This document shows positions 22,941 through 36,227 of a stretch of DNA of 64,000 nt, piece by piece. Location: contig NW_003146359.1 of assembly GCF_000003605.2 (NCBI RefSeq), positions 1 through 64,000 of the forward strand, read 5' to 3'. Numbering within the stretch: position 1 is the first letter of the stretch; each line of letters starts with the position of its first letter. A program made the translations under genes and the position numbers. The stretch comes from Saccoglossus kowalevskii. Taxonomy: Eukaryota; Hemichordata; Enteropneusta; Harrimaniidae. The notes beneath the pieces are model-generated. The model was not told the origin of the DNA, made no database searches, and was given only the letters and a program-made list of their open reading frames with translations.

Positions 22941-23778
22941 GGTTGGTTCCATCACATACATGTCAAAGATATGAGGTAACGTTCGTGCATCATTTTTACT
23001 GTAATGTCAATTATTTATAGTAGAAAGACATTGAAATTTATGTATTTTTTTTCAAATTCATGGAAAGTTTTCGATTTTCCCTATTATTTTCAAAGAACAA
23101 GTTGTTGATGCGGTCGGCACATAGTGTGTTTTAGCTGTTAAATTACCGTAAAAGTTGTTCAAAGTGAACGCAAAGTTGTACAAAGTGATTGCAAAGTTTG
23201 TAGATGTATATGCATGTTTGACCTAACTTGTTGGCATATAGAAACCCGCAGTTGTAAAGTCAAAAAATGAATAAAAGCCAGATAAAAGCAGCCTATATGA
23301 GGAGAGTGTCACATGAGCTGATTGACTGTAAAAATGACAGAAAACAGAGTGCACAGTTGGTAAAAGCGTTCGAAACGTTGGCATGGCTGCTTGTATATTT
23401 AACCTAAGTCATTGGCACGACAACCTCGCAGTACAATTTTCAAAACATTAAGTAAATGTATAGAAAATGTCCTATATAGAAACAGATTATCGCCACTGGG
23501 AACCGACAATTCGAATACAAACAGCTTACAAAGTTGTGAAAACCGATTGCAAAGTTGGTAGATTCGATTGGGAATGTTACATATGATATTATACTGACGG
23601 GTCTTATAGTTGAAAGTTCGAAAAGAAGAATACATATTTCGTAAAATGCCGTTAAAATAGCGTAGTGTTACTCAAAGCATGTAAAGGTCATAGGTCAATT
23701 CAAGAAGTAACTTGTGCAAACGCTATCAATTTTAAAACAGTTTCAAACATTAAATAGCCATCAATTCAGGTAAATTTC

Positions 23779-23897
23779 AAATTACTTAAACAATAGTGTG
23801 GGTATGTGATCGAACAATGTCTAAAGTTAAGCTGATTCGGGCATGGTTAGTACTTGCATGGGAGACTACCTGAGTAAACCAGCTGGAGTAAATTTTT
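23779..23897 (+). pseudogene. 5S rRNA-derived segment, copy 25
   Basis: Unit 25 (22952-23908, mosaic). It has GGTATGTGATCG in the 5' half, as in copy 7. Confidence 0.75.
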
Positions 23898-24736
23898 GGT
23901 TGGTTCCATCACATACATGTCAAAGATATGAGGCAACGTTCGTGAATCATTTTTACTGTAATGTCAATTATTTATAGTAGAAAGACATTGAAATTTATGT
24001 ATTTTTTTTCAAATTCATGGAAAGTTTTCGATTTTCCCTATTATTTTCAAAGAACAAGTTGTTGATGCGGTCGGCACATAGTGCGTTTTAGCTGTTAAAT
24101 TACCGTAAAAAGTTGTTCAAAGTGAACGCAAAGTTGTACAAAGTGATTGCAAAGTTTGTAGATGTATATGCATGTTTGACCTAACTTGTTGGCATATAGA
24201 AACCCGCAGTTGTAAAGTCAAAAAATGAATAAAAGCCAGATAAAAGCAGCCTATATGAGCAGAGTGTCATATGAGCTGATTGACTGTAAAAATGACAGAA
24301 AACAGAGTGCACAGTTGGTAAAAGCGTTCGAAACGTTGGCATGGCTGCTTGTATATTTAACCTAAGTCATTGGCACGACAACCTCGCAGTAAAATTTTCA
24401 AAACATTAAGTAAATGTATAGAAAATGTCCTATATAGAAACAGATTATCGCCACTGGGAACCGACAATTCGAATACAAACAGCTTACAAAGTTGTGAAAA
24501 CCGATTGCAAAGTTGGTAGATTCGATTGGGAATGTTACATATGATATTATACTGACGGGTCCTATATTTGAAATTTCGAAAACAAGAATACATATTTCGT
24601 AAAATGCTGTTAAAATAGCGTAGTGTTACTCGAAGCATGTAGAGGTCATAGGTCAATTCAAGAAGTAACCTGTGCAAACGCTATCAATTTTAAAACAGTT
24701 TCAAACATTAAATAGCCATCAATTCAGGTAAGTTTC

Positions 24737-24856
24737 AAATTACTTAAACAATAGTGTGGGTAGGTGATCGAACAATGTCTAAAGTTAAGCTGATTCGGGC
24801 ATGGTTAGTACTTGCATGGGGAGACTACCTGAGTAAACCAGCTGGAGTAAATTTTT
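24737..24856 (+). pseudogene. 5S rRNA-derived segment, copy 26
   Basis: Unit 26 (23909-24867). Box C has one extra G (CATGGGGAGAC). Confidence 0.75.
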
Positions 24857-25695
24857 GGTTGGTTCCATCACATACATGTCAAAGATATGAGGTAACGTTC
24901 GTGCATCATTTTTACTGTAATGTCAATTATTTATAGTAGAAAGACATTGAAATTTATGTATTTTTTTTCAAATTCATGGAAAGTTTTCGATTTTCCCTAT
25001 TATTTTCAAAGAACAAGTTGTTGATGCGGTCGGCACATAGTGTGTTTTAGCTGTTAAATTACCGTAAAAGTTGTTCAAAGTGAACGCAAAGTTGTACAAA
25101 GTGATTGCAAAGTTTGTAGATGTATATGCATGTTTGACCTAACTTGTTGGCATATAGAAACCCGCAGTTGTAAAGTCAAAATATGAATAAAAGTCAGATA
25201 AAAGCAGCCTATATGAGCAGAGTGTCACATGAGCTGATTGACTGTAAAAATGATAGAAAACAGAGTGCACAGTTGGTAAAAGCGTTCAAAACGTTGGCGT
25301 GGCTGCTTGTATATTTAACCTAAGTCATTGGCACGACAACCCCGCAGTAAAATTTTCAAAACATTAAGTAAATGTATAGAAAATGTCCTATATAGAAACA
25401 GATTATCGCCACTGGGAACCGACAATTCGAATACAAACAGCTTACAAAGTTGTGAAAACCGATTGCAAAGTTGGTAGATTCGATTGGGAATGTTACATAT
25501 GATATTATACTGACGGGTCCTATATTTGAAATTTCGAAAACAAGAATACATATTTCGTAAAATGCTGTTATAATAGCGTAGTGTTACTCGAAGCATGTAG
25601 AGGTCATAGGTCAATTCAAGAAGTAACCTGTGCAAACGCTATCAATTTTAAAACAGTTTCAAACATTAAATAGCCATCAATTTCAGGTAAATTTC

Positions 25696-25816
25696 AAAGT
25701 ACTTAAAACAATAGTGTGGGTATGTGAATCGAACAATGTCTAAAGTTAAGCTGATTCGGGCATGGTTTGTACTTGCATGGGAGACTACCTGAGTAAACCA
25801 GCTGGAGTAAATTTTT
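25696..25816 (+). pseudogene. 5S rRNA-derived segment, copy 27
   Basis: Unit 27 (24868-25827, 960 bp, the longest). It has two extra bases (CTTAAAACAATAG, GTGAATCG), GGTATGTG, and GGTTTGTACTT between IE and box C. Confidence 0.75.
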
Positions 25817-26655
25817 GGTTGGTTCCATCACATACATGTCAAAGATATGAGGTAACGTTCGGGCATCATTTTTACTGTAATGTCAATTATTTAGAGTAGA
25901 AAGACATTGAAATTTATGTATTTTTTTTCAAATTCATGGAAAGTTTTCGATTTTCCCTATTATTTTCAAAGAACAAGTTGTTGATGCGGTCGGCACATAG
26001 TGTGTTTTAGCTGTTAAATTACCGTAAAAGTTGTTCAAAGTGATCGCAAAGTTGTACAAAGTGATTGCAAAGTTTGTAGATGTAATTGCATGTTTGACCT
26101 AACTTGTTGGCATATAGAAACCCGCAGTTGTAAAGTCAAAAAATGAATAAAAGCCAAATAAAAGCAGCCTATATGAGGAGAGTGTCACATGAGCTGATTG
26201 ACTGTAAAAATGACAGAAAACAGAGTGCACAGTTGGTAAAAGCGTTCGAAACGTTGGCGTGGCTGCTTGTATATTTATACCTAAGTCATTGGCACGACAA
26301 CCTCGCAGTAAAATTTTCAAAACATTAAGTAAATGTATAGAAAATGTCCTATATAGAAACAGATTATCGCCACTGGGAACCGACAATTCGAATACAAACA
26401 GCTTACAAAGTTGTGAAAACCGATTGCAAAGTTGGTAGATTCGATTGGGAATGTTACATATGATATTATACTGACGGGTCCTATATTTGAAATTTCGAAA
26501 ACAAGAATACATATTTCGTAAAATGCTGTTAAAATAGCGTAGTGTTACTCGAAGCATGTAGAGGTCATAGGTCAATTCAAGAAGTAACCTGTGCAAACGC
26601 TATCAATTTTAAAACAGTTTCAAACATTAAATAGCCATCAATTCAGGTAAATTTC

Positions 26656-26774
26656 AAATTACTTAAACAATAGTGTGGGTAGGTGATCGAACAATGTCTA
26701 AAGTTAAGCTGATTCGGGCATGGTTAGTACTTGCATGGGAGACTACCTGAGTAAACCAGCTGGAGTAAATTTTT
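26656..26774 (+). pseudogene. 5S rRNA-derived segment, copy 28
   Basis: Unit 28 (25828-26785, type I). I see no change from the array consensus. Confidence 0.75.
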
Positions 26775-27612
26775 GGTTGGTTCCATCACATACATGTCAA
26801 AGATATGAGGTAACGTTCGTGCATCATTTTTACTGTAATGTCAATTATTTATAGTAGAAAGACATTGAAATTTATGTATTTTTTTTCAAATTCATGGAAA
26901 GTTTTCGATTTTCCCTATTATTTTCAAAGAACAAGTTGTTGATGCGGTCGGCACATAGTGTGTTTTAGCTGTTAAATTACCGTAAAAGTTGTTCAAAGTG
27001 AACGCAAAGTTGTACAAAGTGATTGCAAAGTTTGTAGATGTATATGCATGTTTGACCTAACTTGTTGGCATATAGAAACCCGCAGTTGTAAAGTCAAAAA
27101 ATGAATAAAAGCCAGATAAAAGCAGCCTATATGAGGAGAGTGTCACATGAGCTGATTGACTGTAAAAATGATAGAAAACAGAGTGCACAGTTGGTAAAAG
27201 CGTTCGAAACGTTGGCGTGTCTGCTCGTATATTTAACCTAAGTCATTGGCACGACAACCCCGCAGTAAAATTTTCAAAACATTAAGTAAATGTATAGAAA
27301 ATGTCCTATATAGAAACAGATTATCGCCACTGGGAACCGACATTTCGAATACAAACAGCTTACAAAGTTGTGAAAACCGATTGCAAAGTTGGTAGATTCG
27401 ATTGGGAATGTTACATATGATATTATACTGACGGGTCCTATATTTGAAATTTCGAAAACAAGAATACATATTTCGTAAAATGCTGTTATAATAGCGTAGT
27501 GTTACTCGAAGCATGTAGAGGTCATAGGTCAATTCAAGAAGTAACCTGTGCAAACGCTATCAATTTTAAAACAGTTTCAAACATTAAATAGCCATCAATT
27601 CAGGTAAATTTC

Positions 27613-27731
27613 AAAGTACTTAAACAATAGTGTGGGTAGGTGATCGAACAATGTCTAAAGTTAAGCTGATTCGGGCATGGTTAGTACTAGCATGGGAGAC
27701 TACCTGAGTAAACCAGCTGAAGTAAATTTTT
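27613..27731 (+). pseudogene. 5S rRNA-derived segment, copy 29
   Basis: Unit 29 (26786-27742, type I). It has AAAGTACTTA, GTACTAGCATGG and AGCTGAAGT. The last two, and the TCACAGACATG start of the next unit, recur at copy 31. Confidence 0.75.
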
Positions 27732-28569
27732 GGTTGGTTCCATCACAGACATGTCAAAGATATGAGGCAACGTTCGTGCATCATTTTTACTGTAATGTCA
27801 ATTATTTATAGTAGAAATACATTGAAATTGATGTATTTTTTTCAAATTCATGGAAAGTTTTCGATTTTCCCTATTATTTTCAAAGAACAAGTTGTTGATG
27901 CGGTCGGCACATAGTGCGTTTTAGCTGTTAAATTACCGTAAAAAGTTGTTCAAAGTGAACGCAAAGTTGTACAAAGTGATTGCAAAGCTTGTAGATGTAT
28001 ATGCATGTTTGACCTAACTTGTTGGCATATAGAAACCCGCAGTTGTAAAGTCAAAAAATGAATAAAAGCCAGATAAAAGCAGCCTATATGAGCAGAGTGT
28101 CACATGAGCTGATTGACTGTAAAAATGACAGAACACAGAGTGCACAGTTGTTAAAAGCGTTCGAAACGTTGGCGTGGCTGCTTGTATATTTAACCTAAGT
28201 CATTGGCACGACAACCCCGCAGTAACATTTTCAAAACATTAAGTAAATGTATAGAAAATGTCCTATATAGAAACATATTATCGCCACTGGGAACCGACAA
28301 TTCGAATACAAACAGCTTACAAAGTTGCGAAAACCGATTGCAAAGTTGGTAGATTCGATTGGGAATGTTACATATGATATTTTACTGACGGGTCCTATAG
28401 TTGAAATTTCGAAAAGAAGAATACATGTTTCGTAAAATGCCGTTAAAATAGCGTAGTGTTACTCGAAGAATGTAGAGGTCATAGGTCAATTCAAGAAGTA
28501 ACTTGTGCAAACGCTATCAATTTTAAAACAGTTTCAAACATTAAATAGCCATCAATTCAGGTAAATTTC

Positions 28570-28688
28570 AAATTACTTAAACAATAGTGTGGGTAGGTGA
28601 TCGAACAATGTCTAAAGTTAAGCTGATTCGGGCATGGTTATTACTTGCATGGGAGACTACCTGAGTAAACCAGCTAGAGTAAATTTTT
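28570..28688 (+). pseudogene. 5S rRNA-derived segment, copy 30
   Basis: Unit 30 (27743-28699). It has GGTTATTACTTG and CAGCTAGAGT, as in copies 10 and 35. Confidence 0.75.
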
Positions 28689-29526
28689 GGTTGGTTCCAT
28701 CACATACATGTCAAAGATATGAGGCAACGTTCGTGCATCATTTTTACTGTAATGTCATTTATTTATAGTAGAAAGACATTGAAATTTATGTATTTTTTTC
28801 AAATTCATAGAAAGTTTTCGATTTTCCCTATTATTTTCAAAGAACAAGGTGTTGATGCGGTCGGCACATAGTGCGTTTTAGCTGTTAAATTACCGTAAAA
28901 AGTTGTTCAAAGTGAACCCAAAGTTGTACAAAGTGATTGCAAAGTTTGTAGATGTATATGCATGTTTGACCTAACTTGTTGGCATATAGAAACCCGCAGT
29001 TGTAAAGTCAAAAAATGAATAAAAGCCAGATAAAAGCAGCCTATATGAGCAGAGTGTCACATGAGCTGATTGACTGTAAAAATGACAGAAAACAGAGTGC
29101 ACAGTTGGTAAAAGCGTTCGAAACGTTGGCGTGGCTGCTTGTATATTTAACCTAAGTCATTGGCACGACAACCCCGCAGTAAAATTTTCAAAACATTAAG
29201 TAAATGTATAGAAAATGTCCTATATAGAAACAGATTATCGCCACTGGGAACCGACAATTCGAATACAAACAGCTTACAAAGTTGTGAAAACCGATTGCAA
29301 AGTTGGTAGATTCGATTGGGAATGTTACATATGATATTATACTGACGGGTCCTATAGTTGAAATTTCGAAAACAAGAATACATATTTCGTAAAATGCCGT
29401 TAAAATAGCGTAGTGTTACTCGAAGCATGTAGAGGTCATAGGTCAATTCAAGAAGTAACTTGTGCAAACGCTATCAACTTTAAAACAGTTTCAAACATTA
29501 AATAGCCATCAATTCAGGTAAATTTC

Positions 29527-29645
29527 AAATTACTTAAACAATAGTGTGGGTAGGTGATCGAACAATGTCTAAAGTTAAGCTGATTCGGGCATGGTTAGTA
29601 CTAGCATGGGAGACTACCTGAGTAAACCAGCTGAAGTAAATTTTT
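29527..29645 (+). pseudogene. 5S rRNA-derived segment, copy 31
   Basis: Unit 31 (28700-29656). It has GTACTAGCATGG and AGCTGAAGT, as in copy 29. Confidence 0.75.
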
Positions 29646-30482
29646 GGTTGGTTCCATCACAGACATGTCAAAGATATGAGGCAACGTTCGTGCATTATTT
29701 TTACTGTAATGTCAATTATTTATAGTAGAAAGACATTGAAATTTATGTATTTTTTTCAAATTCATGGAAAGTTTTCGATTTTCCCTATTATTTTCAAAGA
29801 ACAAGTTGTTGATGCGGTCGGCACATAGTGTGTTTTAGCTGTTAAATTACCGTAAAAGTTGTTCAAAGTGAACGCAAAGTTGTACAAAGTGATTGCATAG
29901 TTTGTAGATGTATATGCATGTTTGACCTAACTTGTTGGCATATAGAAACCCGCAGTTGTAAAGTCAAAAAATGAATAAAAGCCAGATAAAAGCAGCCTAT
30001 ATGAGGAGAGTGTCACAAGAGCTGATTGACTGTAAAAATGACAGAAAACAGAGTGCACAGTTGGTAAAAGCGTTCGAAACGTTGGCGTGGCTGCTTGTAT
30101 ATTTAACCTAAGTCATTGGCACGACAACCCCGCAGTAAAATTTTCAAAACATTAAGTAAATGTATAGAAAATGTCCTATATAGAAACAGATTATCGCCAC
30201 TGGGAACCGACAATTCGAATACAAACAGCTTACAAAGTTGTGAAAACCGATTGCAAAGTTGGTAGATTCGATTGGGAATGTTACATATGATATTATACTG
30301 ACGGGTCCTATATTTGAAATTTCGAAAACAAGAATACATATTTCGTAAAATGCTGTTAAAATAGCGTAGTGTTACTCGAAGCATGTAGAGGTCATAGGTC
30401 AATTCAAGAAGTAACCTGTGCAAACGCTATCAATTTTAAAACAGTTTCAAACATTAAATAGCCATCAATTCAGGTAAATTTC

Positions 30483-30601
30483 AAATTACTTAAACAATAG
30501 TGTGGGTAGGTGATCGAAAAATGTCTAAAGTTAAGCTGATTCGGGCATGGTTAGTACTTGCATGGGAGACTACCTGAGTAAACCAGCTGGAGTAAATTTT
30601 T
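30483..30601 (+). pseudogene. 5S rRNA-derived segment, copy 32
   Basis: Unit 32 (29657-30612, type I). It has CGAAAAATGTC, as in copy 22; the boxes match consensus. Confidence 0.75.
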
Positions 30602-31440
30602 GGTTGGTTCCATCACATACATGTCAAAGATATGAGGTAACGTTCGTGCATCATTTTTACTGTAATGTCAATTATTTATAGTAGAAAGACATTGAAATTT
30701 ATGTATTTTTTTTCAAATTCATGGAAAGTTTTCGATTTTCCCTATTATTTTCAAAGAACAAGTTGTTGATGCGGTCGGCACATAGTGCGTTTTAGCTGTT
30801 AAATTACCGTAAAAAGTTGTTCAAAGTGAACGCAAAGTTGTACAAAGTGATTGCAAAGTTTGTAGATGTATATGCATGTTTGACCTAACTTGTTGGCATA
30901 TAGAAACCCGCAGTTGTAAAGTCAAAAAATGAATAAAAGTCAGATAAAAGCAGCCTATATGAGCAGAGTGTCACATGAGCTGATTGACTGTAAAAATGAT
31001 AGAAAACAGAGTGCACAGTTGGTAAAAGCGTTCAAAACGTTGGCGTGGCTGCTTGTATATTTAACCTAAGTCATTGGCACGACAACCCCGCAGTAAAATT
31101 TTCAAAACATTAAGTAAATGTATAGAAAATGTCCTATATAGAAACAGATTATCGCCACTGGGAACCGACAATTCGAATACAAACAGCTTACAAAGTTGTG
31201 AAAACCGATTGCAAAGTTGGTAGATTCGATTGGGAATGTTACATATGATATTATACTGACGGGTCCTATATTTGAAATTTCGAAAACAAGAATACATATT
31301 TCGTAAAATGCTGTTATAATAGCGTAGTGTTACTCGAAGCATGTAGAGGTCATAGGTCAATTCAAGAAGTAACCTGTGCAAACGCTATCAATTTTAAAAC
31401 AGTTTCAAACATTAAATAGCCATCAATTCAGGTAAATTTC

Positions 31441-31559
31441 AAATTACTTAAACAATAGTTTGGGTAGGTGATCGAACAATGTCTAAAGTTAAGCTGATTC
31501 GGGCATGGTTAGTACTTGCATGGGAGACTACCTGAGTAAACCAGCTGGAGTAAATTTTT
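31441..31559 (+). pseudogene. 5S rRNA-derived segment, copy 33
   Basis: Unit 33 (30613-31570, type I). The only change I see is AATAGTTTGGG. Confidence 0.75.
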
Positions 31560-32398
31560 GGTTGGTTCCATCACATACATGTCAAAGATATGAGGTAACG
31601 TTCGTGCATCATTTTTACTGTAATGTCAATTATTTATAGTAGAAAGACATTGAAATTTATGTATTTTTTTTCAAATTCATGGAAAGTTTTCGATTTTCCC
31701 TATTATTTTCAAAGAACAAGTTGTTGATGCGGTCGGCACATAGTGCGTTTTAGCTGTTAAATTACCGTAAAAAGTTGTTCAAAGTGAACGCAAAGTTGTA
31801 CAAAGTGATTGCAAAGTTTGTAGATGTATATGCATGTTTGACCTAACTTGTTGGCATATAGAAACCCGCAGTTGTAAAGTCAAAAAATGAATAAAAGTCA
31901 GATAAAAGCAGCCTATATGAGCAGAGTGTCACATGAGCTGATTGACTGTAAAAATGATAGAAAACAGAGTGCACAGTTGGTAAAAGCGTTCGAAACGTTG
32001 GCGTGGCTGCTTGTATATTTAACCTAAGTCATTGGCACGACAACCCCGCAGTAAAATTTTCAAAACATTAAGTAAATGTATAGAAAATGTCCTATATAGA
32101 AACAGATTATCGCCACTGGGAACCGACAATTCGAATACAAACAGCTTACAAAGTTGTGAAAACCGATTGCAAAGTTGGTAGATTCGATTGGGAATGTTAC
32201 ATATGATATTATACTGACGGGTCCTATATTTGAAATTTCGAAAACAAGAATACATATTTCGTAAAATGCTGTTATAATAGCGTAGTGTTACTCGAAGCAT
32301 GTAGAGGTCATAGGTCAATTCAAGAAGTAACCTGTGCAAACGCTATCAATTTTAAAACAGTTTCAAACATTAAATAGCCATCAATTCAGGTAAATTTC

Positions 32399-32517
32399 GA
32401 AGTACTTAAACAATAGTGTGGGTAGGTGATCGAACAATGTCTAAAGTTAAGCTGATTCGGGCATGGTTAGTACTTGCATGGGAGACTACCTGAGTAAACC
32501 AGCTGGAGTAAATTTTT
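32399..32517 (+). pseudogene. 5S rRNA-derived segment, copy 34
   Basis: Unit 34 (31571-32528, type I). The 5' edge is GAAGTACTTA, as in copies 6 and 16. Confidence 0.75.
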
Positions 32518-33355
32518 GGTTGGTTCCATCACATACATGTCAAAGATATGAGGTAACGTTCGTGCATCATTTTTACTGTAATGTCAATTATTTATAGTAG
32601 AACGACATTGAAATTTATGTATTTTTTTTCAAATTCATGGAAAGTTTTCGATTTTCCCTATTATTTTCAAAGAACAAGTTGTTGATGCGGTCGGCACATA
32701 GTGTGTTTTAGCTGTTAAATTACCGTAAAAGTTGTTCAAAGTGAACGCAAAGTTGTACAAAGTGATTGCAAAGTTTGTAGATGTATATGCATGTTTGACC
32801 TAACTTGTTGGCATATAGAAACCCGCAGTTGTAAAGTCAAAAAATGAATAAAAGCCAGATAAAAGCAGCCTATATGAGCAGAGTGTCACATGAGCTGATT
32901 GACTGTAAAAATGACAGAACACAGAGTGCACAGTTGTTAAAAGCGTTCGAAACGTTGGCGTGGCTGCTTGTATATTTAACCTAAGTCATTGGCACGACAA
33001 CCCCGCAGTAACATTTTCAAAACATTAAGTAAATGTATAGAAAATGTCCTATATAGAAACATATTATCGCCACTGGGAACCGACAATTCGAATACAAACA
33101 GCTTACAAAGTTGCGAAAACCGATTGCAAAGTTGGTAGATTCGATTGGGAATGTTACATATGATATTTTACTGACGGGTCCTATAGTTGAAATTTCGAAA
33201 AGAAGAATACATGTTTCGTAAAATGCCGTTAAAATAGCGTAGTGTTACTCGAAGAATGTAGAGGTCATAGGTCAATTCAAGAAGTAACTTGTGCAAACGC
33301 TATCAATTTTAAAACAGTTTCAAACATTAAATAGCCATCAATTCAGGTAAATTTC

Positions 33356-33474
33356 AAATTACTTAAACAATAGTGTGGGTAGGTGATCGAACAATGTCTA
33401 AAGTTAAGCTGATTCGGGCATGGTTATTACTTGCATGGGAGACTACCTGAGTAAACCAGCTAGAGTAAATTTTT
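33356..33474 (+). pseudogene. 5S rRNA-derived segment, copy 35
   Basis: Unit 35 (32529-33485). It has GGTTATTACTTG and CAGCTAGAGT, as in copies 10 and 30. Confidence 0.75.
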
Positions 33475-34312
33475 GGTTGGTTCCATCACATACATGTCAA
33501 AGATATGAGGCAACGTTCGTGCATCATTTTTACTGTAATGTCATTTATTTATAGTAGAAAGACATTGAAATTTATGTATTTTTTTCAAATTCATAGAAAG
33601 TTTTCGATTTTCCCTATTATTTTCAAAGAACAAGGTGTTGATGCGGTCGGCACATAGTGCGTTTTAGCTGTTAAATTACCGTAAAAAGTTGTTCAAAGTG
33701 AACGCAAAGTTGTACAAAGTGATTGCAAAGTTTGTAGATGTATATGCATGTTTGACCTAACTTGATGGCATATAGAAACCCGCAGTTGTAAAGTCAAAAA
33801 ATGAATAAAAGCCAGATAAAAGCAGCCTATATGAGCAGAGTGTCACATGAGCTGATTGACTGTAAAAATGACAGAAAACAGAGTGCACAGTTGGTAAAAG
33901 CGTTCGAAACGTTGGCGTGGCTGCTTGTATATTTAACCTAAGTCATTGGCACGACAACCCCGCAGTTAAATTTTCAAAACATTAAGTAAATGTATAGAAA
34001 ATGTCCTATATAGAAACAGATTATCGCCACTGGGAACCGATAATTCGAATACAAACAGCTTACAAAGTTGTGAAAACCGATTGCAAAGTTGGTAGATTCG
34101 ATTGGGAATGTTACATATGATATTATACTGACGGGTTCTATAGTTGAAAGTTCGAAAACAAGAATACATATTTCGTAAAACGCCGTTAAAAAAGAGTAGT
34201 TTTACTCGAAGCATGTAAAGGTCATAGGTCAATTCAAGAAGTAACTTGTGCAAACGCTATCAATTTTAAAACAGTTTCAAACATTAAATAGCCATCAATT
34301 CAGGCAAATTTC

Positions 34313-34431
34313 AAATTACTTAAACAATAGTGTGGGTAGGTGATCGAACAATGTCTAAAGTTAAGCTGATTCGGGCATGGTTAGTACTTGCATGGGAGAC
34401 TTCCTGAGTAAACCAGCTGGAGTAAATTTTT
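34313..34431 (+). pseudogene. 5S rRNA-derived segment, copy 36
   Basis: Unit 36 (33486-34442, type II). Box C reads GAGACTTCCTGAG. Confidence 0.75.
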
Positions 34432-35268
34432 GGTTGGTTCCATCACATACATGTCAAAGATATGAGGCAACGTTTGTGCATCATTTTTACTGTAATGTCA
34501 ATTATTTATAGTAGAAAGACATTGAAATTTATGTATTTTTTTCAAATTCATGGAAAGTTTTCGATTTTCCCTATTATTTTCAAAGAACAAGTTGTTGATG
34601 CGGTCGGCACATAGTGCGTTTTCGCTGTTAAATTACCGTAAAAAGTTGTTCAAAGTGAACGCAAAGTTGTACAAAGTGATTGCAAAGTTTGTAGATGTAT
34701 ATGCATGTTTGACCTAACTTGTTGGCATATAGAAACCCGCAGTTGTAAAGTCAAAAATGAATAAAAGCCAGATAAAAGCAGCCTATATGAGCAGAGTGTC
34801 ACATGAGCTGATTGACTGTAAAAATGACAGAAAACAGAGTGCACAGTTGGTAAAAGCGTTCGAAACGTTGGCGTGGCTGCTTGTATATTTAACCTAAGTC
34901 ATTGGCACGACAACCCCGCAGTTAAATTTTCAAAACATTAAGTAAATGTATAGAAAATGTCCTATATAGAAACAGATTATCGCCACTGGGAACCGACAAT
35001 TCGAATACAAACAGCTTACAAAGTTGTGAAAACCGATTGCAAAGTTGGTAGATTCGATTGGGAATGTTACATATGATATTATACTGACGGGTTCTATAGT
35101 TGAAAGTTCGAAAACAAGAATACATATTTCGTAAAATGCCGTTAAAATAGAGTAGTTTTACTCGAAGCATGTAAAGGTCATAGGTCAATTCAAGAAGTAA
35201 CTTGTGCAAACGCTATCAATTTTAAAACAGTTTCAAACATTAAATAGCCATCAATTCAGGCAAATTTC

Positions 35269-35387
35269 AAATTACTTAAACAATTGTGTGGGTAGGTGAT
35301 CGAACAATGTCTAAAGTTAATCTGATTCGGGCATGGTTAGTACTTGCATGGGAGACTACCTGAGTAAACCAGCTGGAGTAAATTTTT
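35269..35387 (+). pseudogene. 5S rRNA-derived segment, copy 37
   Basis: Unit 37 (34443-35398, type II). It has CAATTGTGTGGG and GTTAATCTGATTC, as in copies 12 and 56. Confidence 0.75.
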
Positions 35388-36227
35388 GGTTGGTTCCATC
35401 ACATACATGTCAAAGATATGAGGCAACGTTCGTGCATCATTTTTACTGTAATGTCAATTATTTATAGTAGAAAGACATTGAAATTTATGTATTTTTTTCA
35501 AATTCATGGAAAGTTTTCGATTTTCCCTATTATTTTCAAAGAACAAGTTGTTGATGCGGTCGGCACATAGTGCGTTTTCGCTGTTAAATTACCGTAAAAA
35601 GTTGTTCAAAGTGAACGCAAAGTTGTACAAAGTGATTGCAAAGTTTGTAGATGTATATGCATGTTTGACCTAACTTGTTGGCATATAGAAACCCGCAGTT
35701 GTAAAGTAAAAAAAAATGAATAAAAGCCAGATAAAAGCAGCCTATATGAGCAGAGTGTCACATGAGCTGATTGACTGTAAAAATGACAGAAAACAGAGTG
35801 CACAGTTGGTAAAAGGGTTCGAAACGTTGGCGTGGCTGCTTGTATATTAAACCTACGTCATTGGCACGACAACCCCGCAGTTAAATTTTCAAAACATTAA
35901 GTAAATGTATAGAAAATGTCCTATATAGAAACATATTATCGCCACTGGGAACCGACAATTCGAATACAAACAGCTTACAAAATGGTGAAAACCGATTGCC
36001 AAGTTAGTAGATTCGATTGGGAATGTTACATATGATATTATACTGACGGGTCCTATAGTTGAAAGTTCGAAAACAAGAATACATATTTCGTATAATGCCG
36101 TTAAAATAGGGTAGTGTTACTCAAAGCATGTAAAGGTCATAGGTCAATTCAAGAAGTAACTTGTGCAAATGCTATCAATTTTAAAACAGTTTCAAACATT
36201 AAATAGCCATCAATTCAGGTAAATTTC

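Larger units (their letters stand above)
11474..27742 (+). repeat. Array block 3: units 13-29, mainly type I monomers
   Basis: Units begin at 11474, 12432, 13389, 14345, 15295, 16252, 17211, 18168, 19123, 20079, 21037, 21995, 22952, 23909, 24868, 25828 and 26786. Unit 13 starts like type II (GCGTTTTCGCTG) and becomes type I after about 11820, so the family switch lies inside it. Units 15, 18, 19, 20 and 25 are divergent or mosaic; for example, 18 and 25 share GGTCTTATAGTTGAAAGTTCG and CAACCTCGCAG. Confidence 0.8.
27743..33485 (+). repeat. Array block 4: units 30-35, intermediate units flanking type I units
   Basis: Units 30 (27743-28699), 31 (28700-29656) and 35 (32529-33485) are intermediate. 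Units 32-34 (29657-32528) are type I. Units 30 and 35 share GAACACAGAG, CAGTTGTTAAAAG, CAGTAACATTTTC, CATATTATCG, GATATTTTACTG and the 5S-segment change GGTTATTACTTG. This suggests a copied block five units apart. Confidence 0.8.

Noticed and set aside
26099-26596. Longest minus-strand open frame (~165 codons) and similar longer ones at 6098-6508, 14617-15105 and 39581-39991
   Set aside because: They arise where a base change or small indel removes the usual in-frame stop between subrepeats A and B. They are extensions of the repeat frame, not separate genes.
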